A stretch of DNA of 16,489 bases from CANLBN01 sp047629215 (GCA_047629215.1 JBLHWO010000062.1:1-16489), one strand, 5' to 3'; counted from the stretch's first letter, positions 9,214-15,904 are shown. Notes: a model not told the origin generated them from the letters alone. Numbers and translations are program-made.

Positions 9214-9567
9214 TTAAGACTTAGCTCGTCGTACTTGTTTATAAAAATAAAGTGCCATCAATATAAAAAAATAGATGATAAATGAAGCTAATACTGCTGT
9301 GAGTAAAACTTTAGCCATAGGGAAGATGCCCTCTTGGCCAGAAAAAATCAAGGTTAACAAGCCTTTAATCCACGCTGGAGACCAGTAAATAGTCGTACCT
9401 TCGACGATGGCAGGCACTAAGAATAAGCTGGCAACCGCTAAGCGTGCACACTGCTTAACATGCAGCCACGGTATATTTTTGCTTATTCGCCAAAATACAG
9501 CTAATAAAAACACGACACAGACGATGTAAAATAACCAAGCACTTATATATTGTTGAAAACTAAACAT
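9214..9567 (-). CDS. small inner-membrane protein of unknown function
   Basis: A 117-residue hydrophobic protein with about three membrane-spanning stretches (roughly 9-27, 42-60 and 84-109), a short region with Trp and Gly between the second and third, and a basic C-terminus (K-Q-V-R-R-A-K) that probably faces the cytoplasm. No enzymatic motif is visible and I do not recognise the family. The ATG at 9567 is preceded only by weak purine-rich sequence (GAGAATAAG). It sits between ycgN and the VWA gene on the same strand, so it may be a membrane partner of the VWA protein; that is inference from position only. It could also be an independent small integral-membrane protein. Confidence 0.7.
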   Translation of the reverse strand: MFSFQQYISAWLFYIVCVVFLLAVFWRISKNIPWLHVKQCARLAVASLFLVPAIVEGTTIYWSPAWIKGLLTLIFSGQEGIFPMAKVLLTAVLASFIIYFFILMALYFYKQVRRAKS

Positions 9568-9661
9568 GAAATTATACTTATTCTCTATCTGCTCTAATTA
9601 TTTTACTGTGTGCTTTATTTACTGAGTACTTTAATAGCCGTGTAATTGAGCCTAAACGTAT

Positions 9662-10108
9662 TTATACGACCCAATTAACAACCCTCTCTTCATAGTCATC
9701 GGGATGAATATGAGCTGCGGACAATACCCGACCCACCACTGAAATGCCAGCGCTGCGTACACTAGAAAGGTCGCCCGATACCAGAGGATGCCATTGTGCT
9801 AAAGGCTTACCTTCTGACACTAAACGGTAAGCACAGGTAGACGGCAACCATTGGTATTCGCTAACAGTCTCCGAGGTCAGTAACAGACACTCAGGTACTT
9901 TTTGCGTTCTATTTTTGTAATCCTTACACTGAGATGTATCGAGGCATAATAATTCGCAAGCAATATCGGTATAAGCAAGCTCACCGGTATCTTCATCTTC
10001 TAACTTATGCAAGCAGCACTTGCCACAGCCATCACAGAGCGACTCCCACTCAGCACTTGTCATATCACTGAGCGGCGTTACTTCCCAAAAATTGCTCTTT
10101 CCTGACAT
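9662..10108 (-). CDS. ycgN: YcgN, UPF0260 Cys-cluster protein
   Basis: A 148-residue homologue of E. coli YcgN (UPF0260), recognised from FW-E near the N-terminus, MTSAEWESLCDGCGKCCLHK, LPSTCAYRL and WHPL. The cluster C-x2-C-x2-C-C (Cys 25, 28, 31, 32) plus further Cys at 51, 55, 61, 74 and 92 is the CxxCxxCC-type domain proposed to bind zinc or iron-sulfur; no reaction is firmly established. A start one codon earlier would use TTG; the ATG at 10108 is preferred because AGGGG lies six bases upstream. It begins 15 bases after the ycgL stop, so the two are almost certainly co-transcribed and perhaps translationally coupled, as in many gammaproteobacteria. Confidence 0.93.
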   Translation of the reverse strand: MSGKSNFWEVTPLSDMTSAEWESLCDGCGKCCLHKLEDEDTGELAYTDIACELLCLDTSQCKDYKNRTQKVPECLLLTSETVSEYQWLPSTCAYRLVSEGKPLAQWHPLVSGDLSSVRSAGISVVGRVLSAAHIHPDDYEERVVNWVV

Positions 10109-10123
10109 CAACAGCCCCTGAAT

Positions 10124-10423
10124 TCAACGCTCTAGTTTATGATTGGCTTCATTTATTGAATCAGACATAACACGTGCTTCCTGAGACAATGTTGGTGGCA
10201 TTTGTAGATAAAAGCCTTGGCTTTGAATTGCCAACATCACCTCTTCTACATTAGCTCTCGCTAATTTTTTTTCGGGTGGAAGTGCTAAGGTCATCGCTAA
10301 TTCCATTTTCCCAGTCGTTTGTTTCAAGGCTTCTGGCAACTCATCCAAACCTTTCTTTTTATCTAGGTAAATATACATACCCTCTTTTTTAGAACAGCGA
10401 TAGATTTCACAAATGATCGTCAT
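10124..10423 (-). CDS. ycgL: YcgL-domain protein
   Basis: A 99-residue cytoplasmic protein matching the YcgL family: an N-terminal CEIYRCSKKEGMYIYLDKK, a central GKMELAMTLALPPEKKLARANVEEV and GFYLQMPP near the end. The family is conserved in gammaproteobacteria and has a known fold but no settled biochemical role. The start is placed at the ATG at 10423, which gives MTIICEIYR, matching the short N-termini of Pseudomonas homologues; ATG at 10435 or TTG at 10456 are alternatives, and none has a strong Shine-Dalgarno. It is the first gene of the ycgL-ycgN group, with rnd further upstream across a 230-base gap that holds unusual structured sequence. Confidence 0.92.
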   Translation of the reverse strand: MTIICEIYRCSKKEGMYIYLDKKKGLDELPEALKQTTGKMELAMTLALPPEKKLARANVEEVMLAIQSQGFYLQMPPTLSQEARVMSDSINEANHKLER

Positions 10424-10470
10424 GATGGGACCCATAAAAGGTAAAAGTAAAGCCAAGTATTATTGTGAAG

Positions 10471-10640
10471 CTTCTAGGAGGTTGTCCGAGAATCACGGCC
10501 GTCGTGAGGGACGCGCCATTTTGAATCCATTTGTTCGGTAATTTGAGGCAGATAGTGGGCCTATACACCAACGTGTAGGCGCCACTAAGTGACGAAAATC
10601 AGCGGGAAAATGGGAAAAAATAGCGCTTCCGCAGTAGGTT
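10471..10640. repeat. GC-rich structured intergenic element, possible mobile remnant
   Basis: This stretch separates rnd from ycgL. By hand count, 10471-10610 is about 51% GC, above the nearby genes (about 42% in a sample of rnd). It holds a 5-bp hairpin TCACG-GCCGT-CGTGA (10493-10507) and a longer imperfect hairpin (10553-10587) whose core is TACAC-CAAC-GTGTA, flanked by GCC/GGC and GTGG/CCAC with small bulges. No open reading frame of note crosses it and no T tract follows the hairpins, so they are not standard terminators. It could be a degraded insertion-sequence end, a MITE or an intergenic repeat. I cannot see matching terminal repeats or a target duplication. Confidence 0.35.
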
Positions 10641-10653
10641 AATCTATTTTTGG

Positions 10654-11775
10654 TCAGCCTTCTACGGCTAAACGCTCAAGCAAAAGCTTACCGATTACCA
10701 CCTCACGCCAATCTTGAAGGCCCTTAGGTAAAGTAATAGTAGTGTCTTCAGAATGATGAACCAAGGCTTCTAAATCTTTTTTTCTAGCCAAGAATTCAGG
10801 CGGAATAGATAAACTTTCTGCGGTTGACACCACAACTTCTTTTAAGCTTCTAAATAGCTGATTTTGAGACGCTGTTAAAGGTGCAGGTAAAGCCTCTGGA
10901 TAATTATCCACATTACTCTGAGCAGTTTCTACTATATACAGGCATTCCTCGCCATAATGATCAACAAACTTAGGCTGCATATCTCGTAGTTTATAAAACT
11001 GAAGCGTTTCTTTTGGCAATACCCTTGCCATTTCTAGTAAAGTAGAATCTTTGACCAAATGATTACGAGGAATATCAATTTCGCGGCTTTCCTTTTCTCG
11101 CCATTCACACAAGCCTCGCAGTACCGCTAATTGCTTAGGCTTTAACCTCCAAGCTGATTTAACTTTACGATAATATTGATTAAAATTATCACTATCCAGT
11201 ATCTTATTAATACATTGCTGACATTCTTTTTTAACCCAATCTAAACGTTGTTGCTGAGTTAGCTCATCAACTAAAGTGTGGTATGTCTCAATTAAATATT
11301 CAACGTCTAAGGCGGCATACTCTAATTGCGATTGGCTCAACGGTCTTTGCAACCAATCGGAACGTGTTTCTTGTTTAGGTATAATATCGCCACGCATCTC
11401 TTTGATAAGATTAGCATAGCTGATTGACGAACCCTTACCCGCAAACGCCGCTGCAATCTGAGTATCAAACAAAGGTTGCGGCAATACAGAAAAAAAGTGC
11501 TCAAAGACCTCTAAATCTTCTGAACAGGAATGAATGATTTTAACCACATTTGCATTCAGTAAGACTTGCTTTAAGGGATCAAACTGCTCCATGGCTAAGG
11601 GATCAACTAAATAAATACCGTGGGCATCAGCGATTTGTAACAAACCAATTTTGGGGAAAAAGGTTCTAGTCCGAATAAATTCAGTATCCAGCGCAATAAC
11701 ATCTTGCTGCTGCCACTGCTCACACAATTCAGCAAGCCGCTGGTTTCCATCAATCCATTCTGCTGGTGTAGACAT
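10654..11775 (-). CDS. rnd: ribonuclease D
   Basis: A 373-residue 3'-to-5' exoribonuclease of the DEDDy family, which trims the 3' ends of tRNA and other small RNA precursors in the cytoplasm. Catalytic residues are visible: D30 and E32 in DTEF, D87 in SEDLE, and Y153 with D157 in LEYAALDVEYL. An HRDC domain follows (about 207-285, with LAVLRGLCEWRE and IPRNHLVKD), then a second HRDC-like C-terminal region. Length matches E. coli RNase D (375). The ATG at 11775 is preferred over the TTG one codon earlier, with a modest AGG eight bases upstream. It lies downstream of recR on the same strand but is separated by almost 400 bases. Confidence 0.95.
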   Translation of the reverse strand: MSTPAEWIDGNQRLAELCEQWQQQDVIALDTEFIRTRTFFPKIGLLQIADAHGIYLVDPLAMEQFDPLKQVLLNANVVKIIHSCSEDLEVFEHFFSVLPQPLFDTQIAAAFAGKGSSISYANLIKEMRGDIIPKQETRSDWLQRPLSQSQLEYAALDVEYLIETYHTLVDELTQQQRLDWVKKECQQCINKILDSDNFNQYYRKVKSAWRLKPKQLAVLRGLCEWREKESREIDIPRNHLVKDSTLLEMARVLPKETLQFYKLRDMQPKFVDHYGEECLYIVETAQSNVDNYPEALPAPLTASQNQLFRSLKEVVVSTAESLSIPPEFLARKKDLEALVHHSEDTTITLPKGLQDWREVVIGKLLLERLAVEG

Positions 11776-12172
11776 CAATTATACCTAACTAATTTCATTA
11801 AAAACGTAATTCATCTTCCGTGCAAAAATATAAAATTAAATTTTGCTCTTACGAATTAAATCATAAGTTTTATTTAAACCTAAATACGGCAGTTGAATCG
11901 TAGGACAGATAAAGACTCCTCGGCAATTGCTCCTGCATTGCTCTACTAAGTTACAACCTTGTAACGATGCAATGCCTGCATACACTTCGTCCCATAGATA
12001 AAGGTGGCTAAGTCTGCTAGCCGCAGCGCAAGAGCCCGCAGTCAATATAAAGTAATTTTTTACTTTTTTTACAAATTCGTAGCCACCCTACGGGTGCAGC
12101 CAAAAAAAGATGAAAAATACTTTAGATTCAGAACATTAGACAACTGTAATATATTCAACTGCGGTTTATAGA
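11776..12172. other. intergenic region between recR and rnd
   Basis: This 397-base gap holds no convincing gene. A 69-codon frame (11836-12045, minus, TTG start) exists but overlaps a palindromic repeat and has no ribosome site. Close to rnd there is a weak promoter candidate on the minus strand: TTGCAC (11820-11825), 17-base spacer, TTTAAT (11797-11802). The recR-proximal part (12003-12101) holds the inverted repeats listed separately. An AT-rich hairpin AAAGTAA-TTTT-TTACTTT with four further T residues lies at 12049-12070 on the plus strand. No strong intrinsic terminator for the recR operon is apparent. Confidence 0.5.
12003..12101. repeat. palindromic, REP-like intergenic repeat
   Basis: Outer inverted repeats GGTGGCTA (12003-12010) and TAGCCACC (12080-12087) are exact complements about 70 bases apart. 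The right arm also forms its own hairpin CGTAG-CCACC-CTACG (12078-12092), overlapping CACCC-TAC-GGGTG (12084-12096). Within the left part, CTGC-TAGCC-GCAG (plus strand) forms a short stem. The CGTAGGGTGGCTA-type core, read on the minus strand, recalls intergenic palindromic repeats found dispersed in gammaproteobacterial genomes. This is pattern recognition; other copies must be found to prove it is a repeat. Confidence 0.4.
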
Positions 12173-12766
12173 TTAAAACACACGGCGACTATTAAAGGCA
12201 TGCGCCAATGTACCACCGTCGATATATTCTAATTCACCACCTAAAGGAACGCCATGCGCAATTCTTGAAACAATCACACCGGCATCTCTTGCTCGTTCAG
12301 CAATATAGTGTGCCGTTGCTTCACCTTCTACGGTAGGGTTTGTTGCGAGAATCAACTCTTCTATATTTCCAGCGCGTAAGCGTTGATCGAGTATTGGCAA
12401 TCCAATTTCATTTGGCCCAATACCATCGATGGGTGACAAATGCCCCATTAATACAAAATATTTTCCTTGATAGGTAGCCGCCTGTTCTACCGCGATAATA
12501 TCAGCAGGAGTTTCTACAACGCATAAATATGCATCTTGTCGTCGGCTACTCGAACAAATACCGCATACAGGTTCTTCAGTTAATGTTCGACATTGCTGGC
12601 AGTGCCCTACTTTATCGATCGATTTATCTATTCCTGCTGCCAAGCGCCGTGCACCTTCAGGGTCTCGCTCTAACAAATGAAAAGCCATTCTTTGTGCGGA
12701 CTTACGTCCCACCCCGGGTAAACAGCATAATGCCTTAATCAACTCATCAATTAGCGGACTAAACAT
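12173..12766 (-). CDS. recR: recombination mediator RecR
   Basis: A 197-residue RecR, which with RecO and RecF loads RecA onto SSB-coated single-stranded DNA at gaps. In order: an N-terminal helix-hairpin-helix (LPGVGRKSAQRMAFHLL, about 16-32), a four-Cys zinc finger (C56, C59, C68, C71) and a Toprim domain starting near residue 79 (CVVETPADIIAVE), with GHLSPIDGIGP and the C-terminal GVPLGGELEYIDGGTLAHA typical of the family. Length matches E. coli RecR (201). The start ATG at 12766 gives the canonical N-terminus, MFSPLIDELI. It follows ybaB by 27 bases, the conserved dnaX-ybaB-recR arrangement, and is presumably translated from that transcript. Confidence 0.97.
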   Translation of the reverse strand: MFSPLIDELIKALCCLPGVGRKSAQRMAFHLLERDPEGARRLAAGIDKSIDKVGHCQQCRTLTEEPVCGICSSSRRQDAYLCVVETPADIIAVEQAATYQGKYFVLMGHLSPIDGIGPNEIGLPILDQRLRAGNIEELILATNPTVEGEATAHYIAERARDAGVIVSRIAHGVPLGGELEYIDGGTLAHAFNSRRVF

Positions 12767-12793
12767 GAACTAAAAATCTCAGAAGAATAGTAA

Positions 12794-13114
12794 TCAAAAT
12801 GGCATTTTAAAGCCATCAGGCAAATTAAAGCCAGATGCTAAATCACCCATCTTGCCTTTGTTGGCCACTTCTACTTTACGAACCGCATCATTAACCGCTG
12901 CCGCTAATAAATCTTCTAAAATAGACTTTTCTTCTTGTAACAAAGAGTCATCAATTTCAACATTTTTAACATCGTGACGCCCATTCATCTCTACTTTAAT
13001 CATGCCCGCTCCAGACTCGCCAACCACTTCCAGATTAGCCAAATCTTCTTGCATTTTTTGCATATTCTCTTGCATGGCTTGCGCCTGCTGCATTAAATCG
13101 CCAAGACCTTTCAT
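12794..13114 (-). CDS. ybaB: YbaB/EbfC nucleoid-associated protein
   Basis: A 106-residue member of the YbaB/EbfC family (E. coli 109), a small dimeric DNA-binding protein associated with the nucleoid. Typical features are the N-terminal Met/Gln-rich helix (LMQQAQAMQENMQKMQEDLAN), GESGAGMIKVEMNGRHDVKNVEID in the middle, and a second helix with LLAAAVNDAVRKVE ending in a short Gly- and Phe-rich tail. The ATG at 13114 has a good ribosome site (GGAG, seven bases upstream). It lies between dnaX (76 bases upstream) and recR, as in most gammaproteobacteria. Confidence 0.96.
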   Translation of the reverse strand: MKGLGDLMQQAQAMQENMQKMQEDLANLEVVGESGAGMIKVEMNGRHDVKNVEIDDSLLQEEKSILEDLLAAAVNDAVRKVEVANKGKMGDLASGFNLPDGFKMPF

Positions 13115-13149
13115 ACTTTAGCTCCACGTAAAATAAAAAATACTTTCAT

Positions 13150-13181
13150 ATTATAGAAAAATCACCCCTAGACGCTTTCAA
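13150..13181 (-). promoter_or_regulatory. possible internal promoter before ybaB
   Basis: A perfect -10 TATAAT (13150-13155) lies on the minus strand in the dnaX-ybaB gap, with TTGAAA (13176-13181) upstream. The spacer is 20 bases, longer than optimal, so the pair is only a weak candidate. An extra promoter here would let ybaB-recR be expressed apart from dnaX. Confidence 0.3.
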
Positions 13182-13190
13182 CTAAACGCT

Positions 13191-15170
13191 TTAATCTATG
13201 GGTTTTATTGAATCGTCAACAATAACGGCACCGAATGTTTCTTGTAATTGCTGAACTACAGGATCAGTATTTATTGCGACTTCTGCCTGCTGCTGACGCT
13301 CTTTTTGCATTCTCAAAATAATTTGTGACGGGGTTTCAGACTGTGGTTGCCCTAACTTAATCTCAACGTCTAGGATTTGGCCAAAATATTCACTTAACAA
13401 ATCTGCTAAGCGCTGCTGATGATTGGCGTCGTACAAAGTGCTTTGTTGCTCATCAAGAATAAACAAAATACAACTGTTCTCTATTCCACTGTAAGCACAA
13501 TTAGCCACCGTACTTTGCAGCAGACCGCCTGTTGCCAGCTGCTGATAAACATCTAACCAATTTTCTGAACTCAACGATTGGAGATCAATACTCTTTTTAT
13601 TTTTTTTTGGCGAAGATGAATCTTCACTCGCTTTTGGCACTAACTGTTTTTTAAATTGCGGGTCTTGATTCAGCGTTTCATTTTCAGGCTCTATCGCCTT
13701 AAGTTTTGTATGCCTAGATTCTGTATGAATAGGCTCTGCAAGCATAACGTCGAGACATGACTCACCGTCTAAAACCCCATCCAGTTGCTTTAATTCTGCC
13801 GCTTGCTCACCAACAGTAGCCGGCAATGATATCTGCGGAGCAACCACCGTTAATGGCGTAGCTTGAATTAAAGCTTCAGGCTTTTTTACAGGGTCTGAGG
13901 CCCCCTCGTTTAGATTTGATAGCGCAGGCGGTTGCGCTACTGATTGTTCTGCTAGTGGCTGAGCTTCAGATAAAGTGCAGGCAGCTGGCCCTACATTATG
14001 CTCTACATTTTTTGCTGAAACTTGCGCGTCACTAACGATGGGCCTAGTATTCTTGGTCAACGACTTTACAGGCAACTCCATAAGCCCCTGTGGTTTGAAC
14101 GCCAGCATTCTTAGCATTACCATCTCAAAACCGCCTCGCGGGTCTGGCGATAATAAGAGGTCACGACGCCCTAACAAAGCCGTTTGATAATACAATTGCA
14201 CATCTTCAGCTGCCATTGTTTGTGCGAAATCATAAATTTGCTGACGATCCCCTAGGCTATTATCAATAGCTTCCGGTAATACTTGGGCGATAGCAATGCG
14301 ATGTAAGAGCGCAATGAGTTCAGCCAAAACGTTACTATAATCTGGAGCATGCTCTGCCATCTGCGCTACAGAGTTTAAAATCGCCTGCCCATCTTCCTCG
14401 ACCAAGGCTTTTAATACGTGCTGGACTAGAGACTGATCAATAGTGCCGAGCATCGTCCTGACATCATTCTCTGTCACCTTGCCATTGCTATACGCGATGG
14501 ATTGGTCTGTCAGGCTAAGTGCATCACGCATACTACCATCGGCGGCGCGGCCTAACTGCCATAAACCTGCCTCCTCAAAAGGCACCATCTCTTTTGTGAG
14601 GATAGCTTCTAAATGGCCAACGATACGCTCAGCACTCATGTTTTTAAGGCTAAATTGCAAACAGCGAGACAAAACAGTCACTGGCAGCTTATGCGGATCG
14701 GTGGTGGCCAATAAAAATTTAACGTGGGGAGGGGGTTCTTCGAGGGTTTTGAGCAAGGCATTAAAACTGCTGTTCGACAGCATATGTACTTCATCAATCA
14801 AGTAGACTTTATAGCGGCCTCTTGTCGGCGCATATTGGACATTTTCGAGTAGATCACGAGTATCTTCGACCTTGGTACGGGAAGCCGCATCCACTTCGAT
14901 TAGGTCAATAAAGCGACCTTCATTGATTTCCGTACAGGAACTACATTGATTACAGGGTTCAGAGCTTACGCCAACTTCACAATTAAGGCACTTTGCTAAA
15001 ATACGAGCAATAGTAGTTTTGCCTACCCCACGAGTACCCGTAAATAAATAAGCATGGTGCAAACGATCATGATCGAGCGCATTAATCAGCGCCTTGAGCA
15101 CATGCTCTTGGCCAACCATTTCACGAAACAGTCGTGGTCGCCATTTGCGGGCCAGCACTTGATAGCTCAT
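13191..15170 (-). CDS. dnaX: DNA polymerase III subunit tau/gamma (DnaX)
   Basis: The 659-residue tau subunit of the clamp loader (E. coli 643), which loads the beta sliding clamp and tethers polymerase and DnaB helicase at the fork. The AAA+ ATPase region has Walker A GTRGVGKTT (45-53), zinc-binding Cys at 64, 73, 76 and 79, Walker B LIDEVH (124-129) and the SRC arginine-finger motif (168-170). Domain III follows up to about residue 360, then a poorly conserved linker rich in Pro, Ala and Glu (about 365-525), then the tau-specific C-terminal domain (about 530-659). A run of nine A in the coding strand at codons 521-524 is a likely slippage site for making a shorter gamma (separate entry). 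The start ATG at 15170 gives MSYQVLARKWRP, the canonical N-terminus, with a weak purine-rich ribosome site. It leads dnaX-ybaB-recR. Confidence 0.97.
   Translation of the reverse strand: MSYQVLARKWRPRLFREMVGQEHVLKALINALDHDRLHHAYLFTGTRGVGKTTIARILAKCLNCEVGVSSEPCNQCSSCTEINEGRFIDLIEVDAASRTKVEDTRDLLENVQYAPTRGRYKVYLIDEVHMLSNSSFNALLKTLEEPPPHVKFLLATTDPHKLPVTVLSRCLQFSLKNMSAERIVGHLEAILTKEMVPFEEAGLWQLGRAADGSMRDALSLTDQSIAYSNGKVTENDVRTMLGTIDQSLVQHVLKALVEEDGQAILNSVAQMAEHAPDYSNVLAELIALLHRIAIAQVLPEAIDNSLGDRQQIYDFAQTMAAEDVQLYYQTALLGRRDLLLSPDPRGGFEMVMLRMLAFKPQGLMELPVKSLTKNTRPIVSDAQVSAKNVEHNVGPAACTLSEAQPLAEQSVAQPPALSNLNEGASDPVKKPEALIQATPLTVVAPQISLPATVGEQAAELKQLDGVLDGESCLDVMLAEPIHTESRHTKLKAIEPENETLNQDPQFKKQLVPKASEDSSSPKKNKKSIDLQSLSSENWLDVYQQLATGGLLQSTVANCAYSGIENSCILFILDEQQSTLYDANHQQRLADLLSEYFGQILDVEIKLGQPQSETPSQIILRMQKERQQQAEVAINTDPVVQQLQETFGAVIVDDSIKPID
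13593..13610 (-). promoter_or_regulatory. candidate slippage/frameshift site in dnaX
   Basis: Coding-strand codons 521-526 read CCA AAA AAA AAT AAA AAG, containing an uninterrupted run of nine A (13608-13600). This includes the heptamer A-AAA-AAA in the correct phase for tandem -1 slippage. After a -1 shift at codon 523, the next codons are AAA then TAA, giving a protein of about 524 residues that lacks the tau-specific C-terminal domain. Adding one A to the transcript gives the same end. A small inverted repeat, GAAGAT-GA-ATCTTC (plus strand, 13612-13625), lies immediately upstream of the run in the reading direction. Confidence 0.6.
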
Positions 15171-15336
15171 AGAGTCTTCTTCATTGTTTGCCGATAAGCT
15201 GTTAACAGATAGTTATTTATACATTGTTACTTACAAACACAAGTTGCTTGCAATAGTAGGTTTGAAATTACAGGTGGGGAGTATAACAGCTAGCTGTGCT
15301 TACTCTACACTCTAACTAGACTAATTTAGATAGGCA
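15171..15336 (-). promoter_or_regulatory. dnaX upstream region with candidate promoter and palindrome
   Basis: Between bolA and dnaX there is a -10-like TATAAA (15216-15221, minus) with a -35-like TTGTGT (15237-15242) at a short 15-base spacing, placing transcription start about 40 bases before dnaX. A perfect 12-base palindrome ACAGCTAGCTGT (15286-15297) lies upstream and could be an operator. No strong terminator follows bolA, so read-through from bolA is possible. Confidence 0.3.
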
Positions 15337-15660
15337 TTAAGCATCCTTACTGGCGCCATCCCCGCCTAGACAAGGTGGAGAGTCTAAAACAATGGGCTCT
15401 TGCTGCCATTCATCAAGACTAAAGGTTTGCATAGAAAGCGCATGGACCTCTCCGGCCAGCTCCTCACTTAAGGTCCGATAAACAGTCTGTTGGCGCTTTA
15501 CTTTGGATAAACCCGTAAACACCGCACTCACAATTACCAGCTTGAAATGAGATTCAGACCCAGCAGGAACGTTGTGATTAACACTCTCGTTAATGATTTC
15601 AAGATACTCAGGAGAAAATGCAGCCTGTACTTTTTCTTCAATTCTTGTTTGAACCAACAT
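15337..15660 (-). CDS. bolA: BolA family protein
   Basis: A 107-residue BolA, a small stress-associated protein that acts with monothiol glutaredoxin in iron-sulfur cluster handling and is also reported as a transcriptional regulator of morphology genes in E. coli. It matches E. coli BolA (105) throughout: RIEEKVQAAFSPEYLEIINES, then NHNVPAGSESHFKLVIVS, the RTLSEELAGEVHAL segment with the conserved His at 73, and the C-terminal DSPPC. The ATG at 15660 gives the family N-terminus MLVQTRIEEK and has AGG six bases upstream; the in-frame extension of 16 codons is not family-like. A perfect -10 TATAAT (15711-15716) lies about 50 bases upstream inside a 13-base palindrome (15707-15719), but no good -35 is seen. 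Confidence 0.95.
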   Translation of the reverse strand: MLVQTRIEEKVQAAFSPEYLEIINESVNHNVPAGSESHFKLVIVSAVFTGLSKVKRQQTVYRTLSEELAGEVHALSMQTFSLDEWQQEPIVLDSPPCLGGDGASKDA

Positions 15661-15813
15661 TAGGCACCTAGCGTTTTTGGCTGTTAAATTTCGCTCAGCA
15701 AATAACAACTATTATAGTTTAGACGTTTAGTTTTTGGAGATAGGCAAAGTATATAGCCTAAGCCACATGCAAGCCACGGAGGGATTGCCCATAGCCAAAG
15801 GCAGTGTGACAAC

Positions 15814-15852
15814 AAAAAAACCAGCAGATTCAAACCTCTGCGCCCGTTTTTT
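15814..15852. terminator. candidate bidirectional terminator between ffs and bolA
   Basis: The stem GCAGA-TTCAAACC-TCTGC (15824-15841) is flanked by seven A (15814-15820) and six T (15847-15852) on the plus strand. On the minus strand this puts a T tract three bases after the stem, downstream of ffs, so it could stop ffs read-through before bolA. The stem is short (5 bp) and the loop is 8 bases, so strength is doubtful. Confidence 0.4.
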
Positions 15853-15861
15853 GGTTCGACA

Positions 15862-15893
15862 GCAGTGAAAATTCAAGGATGATTTTTCACTGC
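15862..15893. repeat. 10-bp inverted repeat just downstream of ffs
   Basis: GCAGTGAAAA (15862-15871) and TTTTCACTGC (15884-15893) are perfect complements with a 12-base loop. It lies 11 bases beyond the 3' end of the SRP RNA. No T tract follows on either strand, so it may be a processing or stability hairpin, or a backup stop structure for the ffs transcript. Confidence 0.55.
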
Positions 15894-15904
15894 GCCAATA
15901 AAAA

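Noticed and set aside
11836..12045. 69-codon minus-strand frame between recR and rnd
   Set aside because: TTG start without a ribosome site, no recognisable protein features, and its N-terminal part overlaps a palindromic repeat block.
12049..12070. AT-only hairpin followed by T residues as a plus-strand terminator
   Set aside because: No plus-strand gene ends there and a stem of almost only A-T pairs would be very weak.
14443..14805. 120-codon plus-strand frame opposite dnaX
   Set aside because: Shadow of the strongly conserved DnaX ATPase region; no family features or ribosome site.
15824..15860. GGTTCGA and GGTTTGAATC motifs resembling a tRNA T-arm
   Set aside because: No acceptor stem, D-arm or anticodon arm can be assembled around them; the flanking A and T tracts fit a terminator better.
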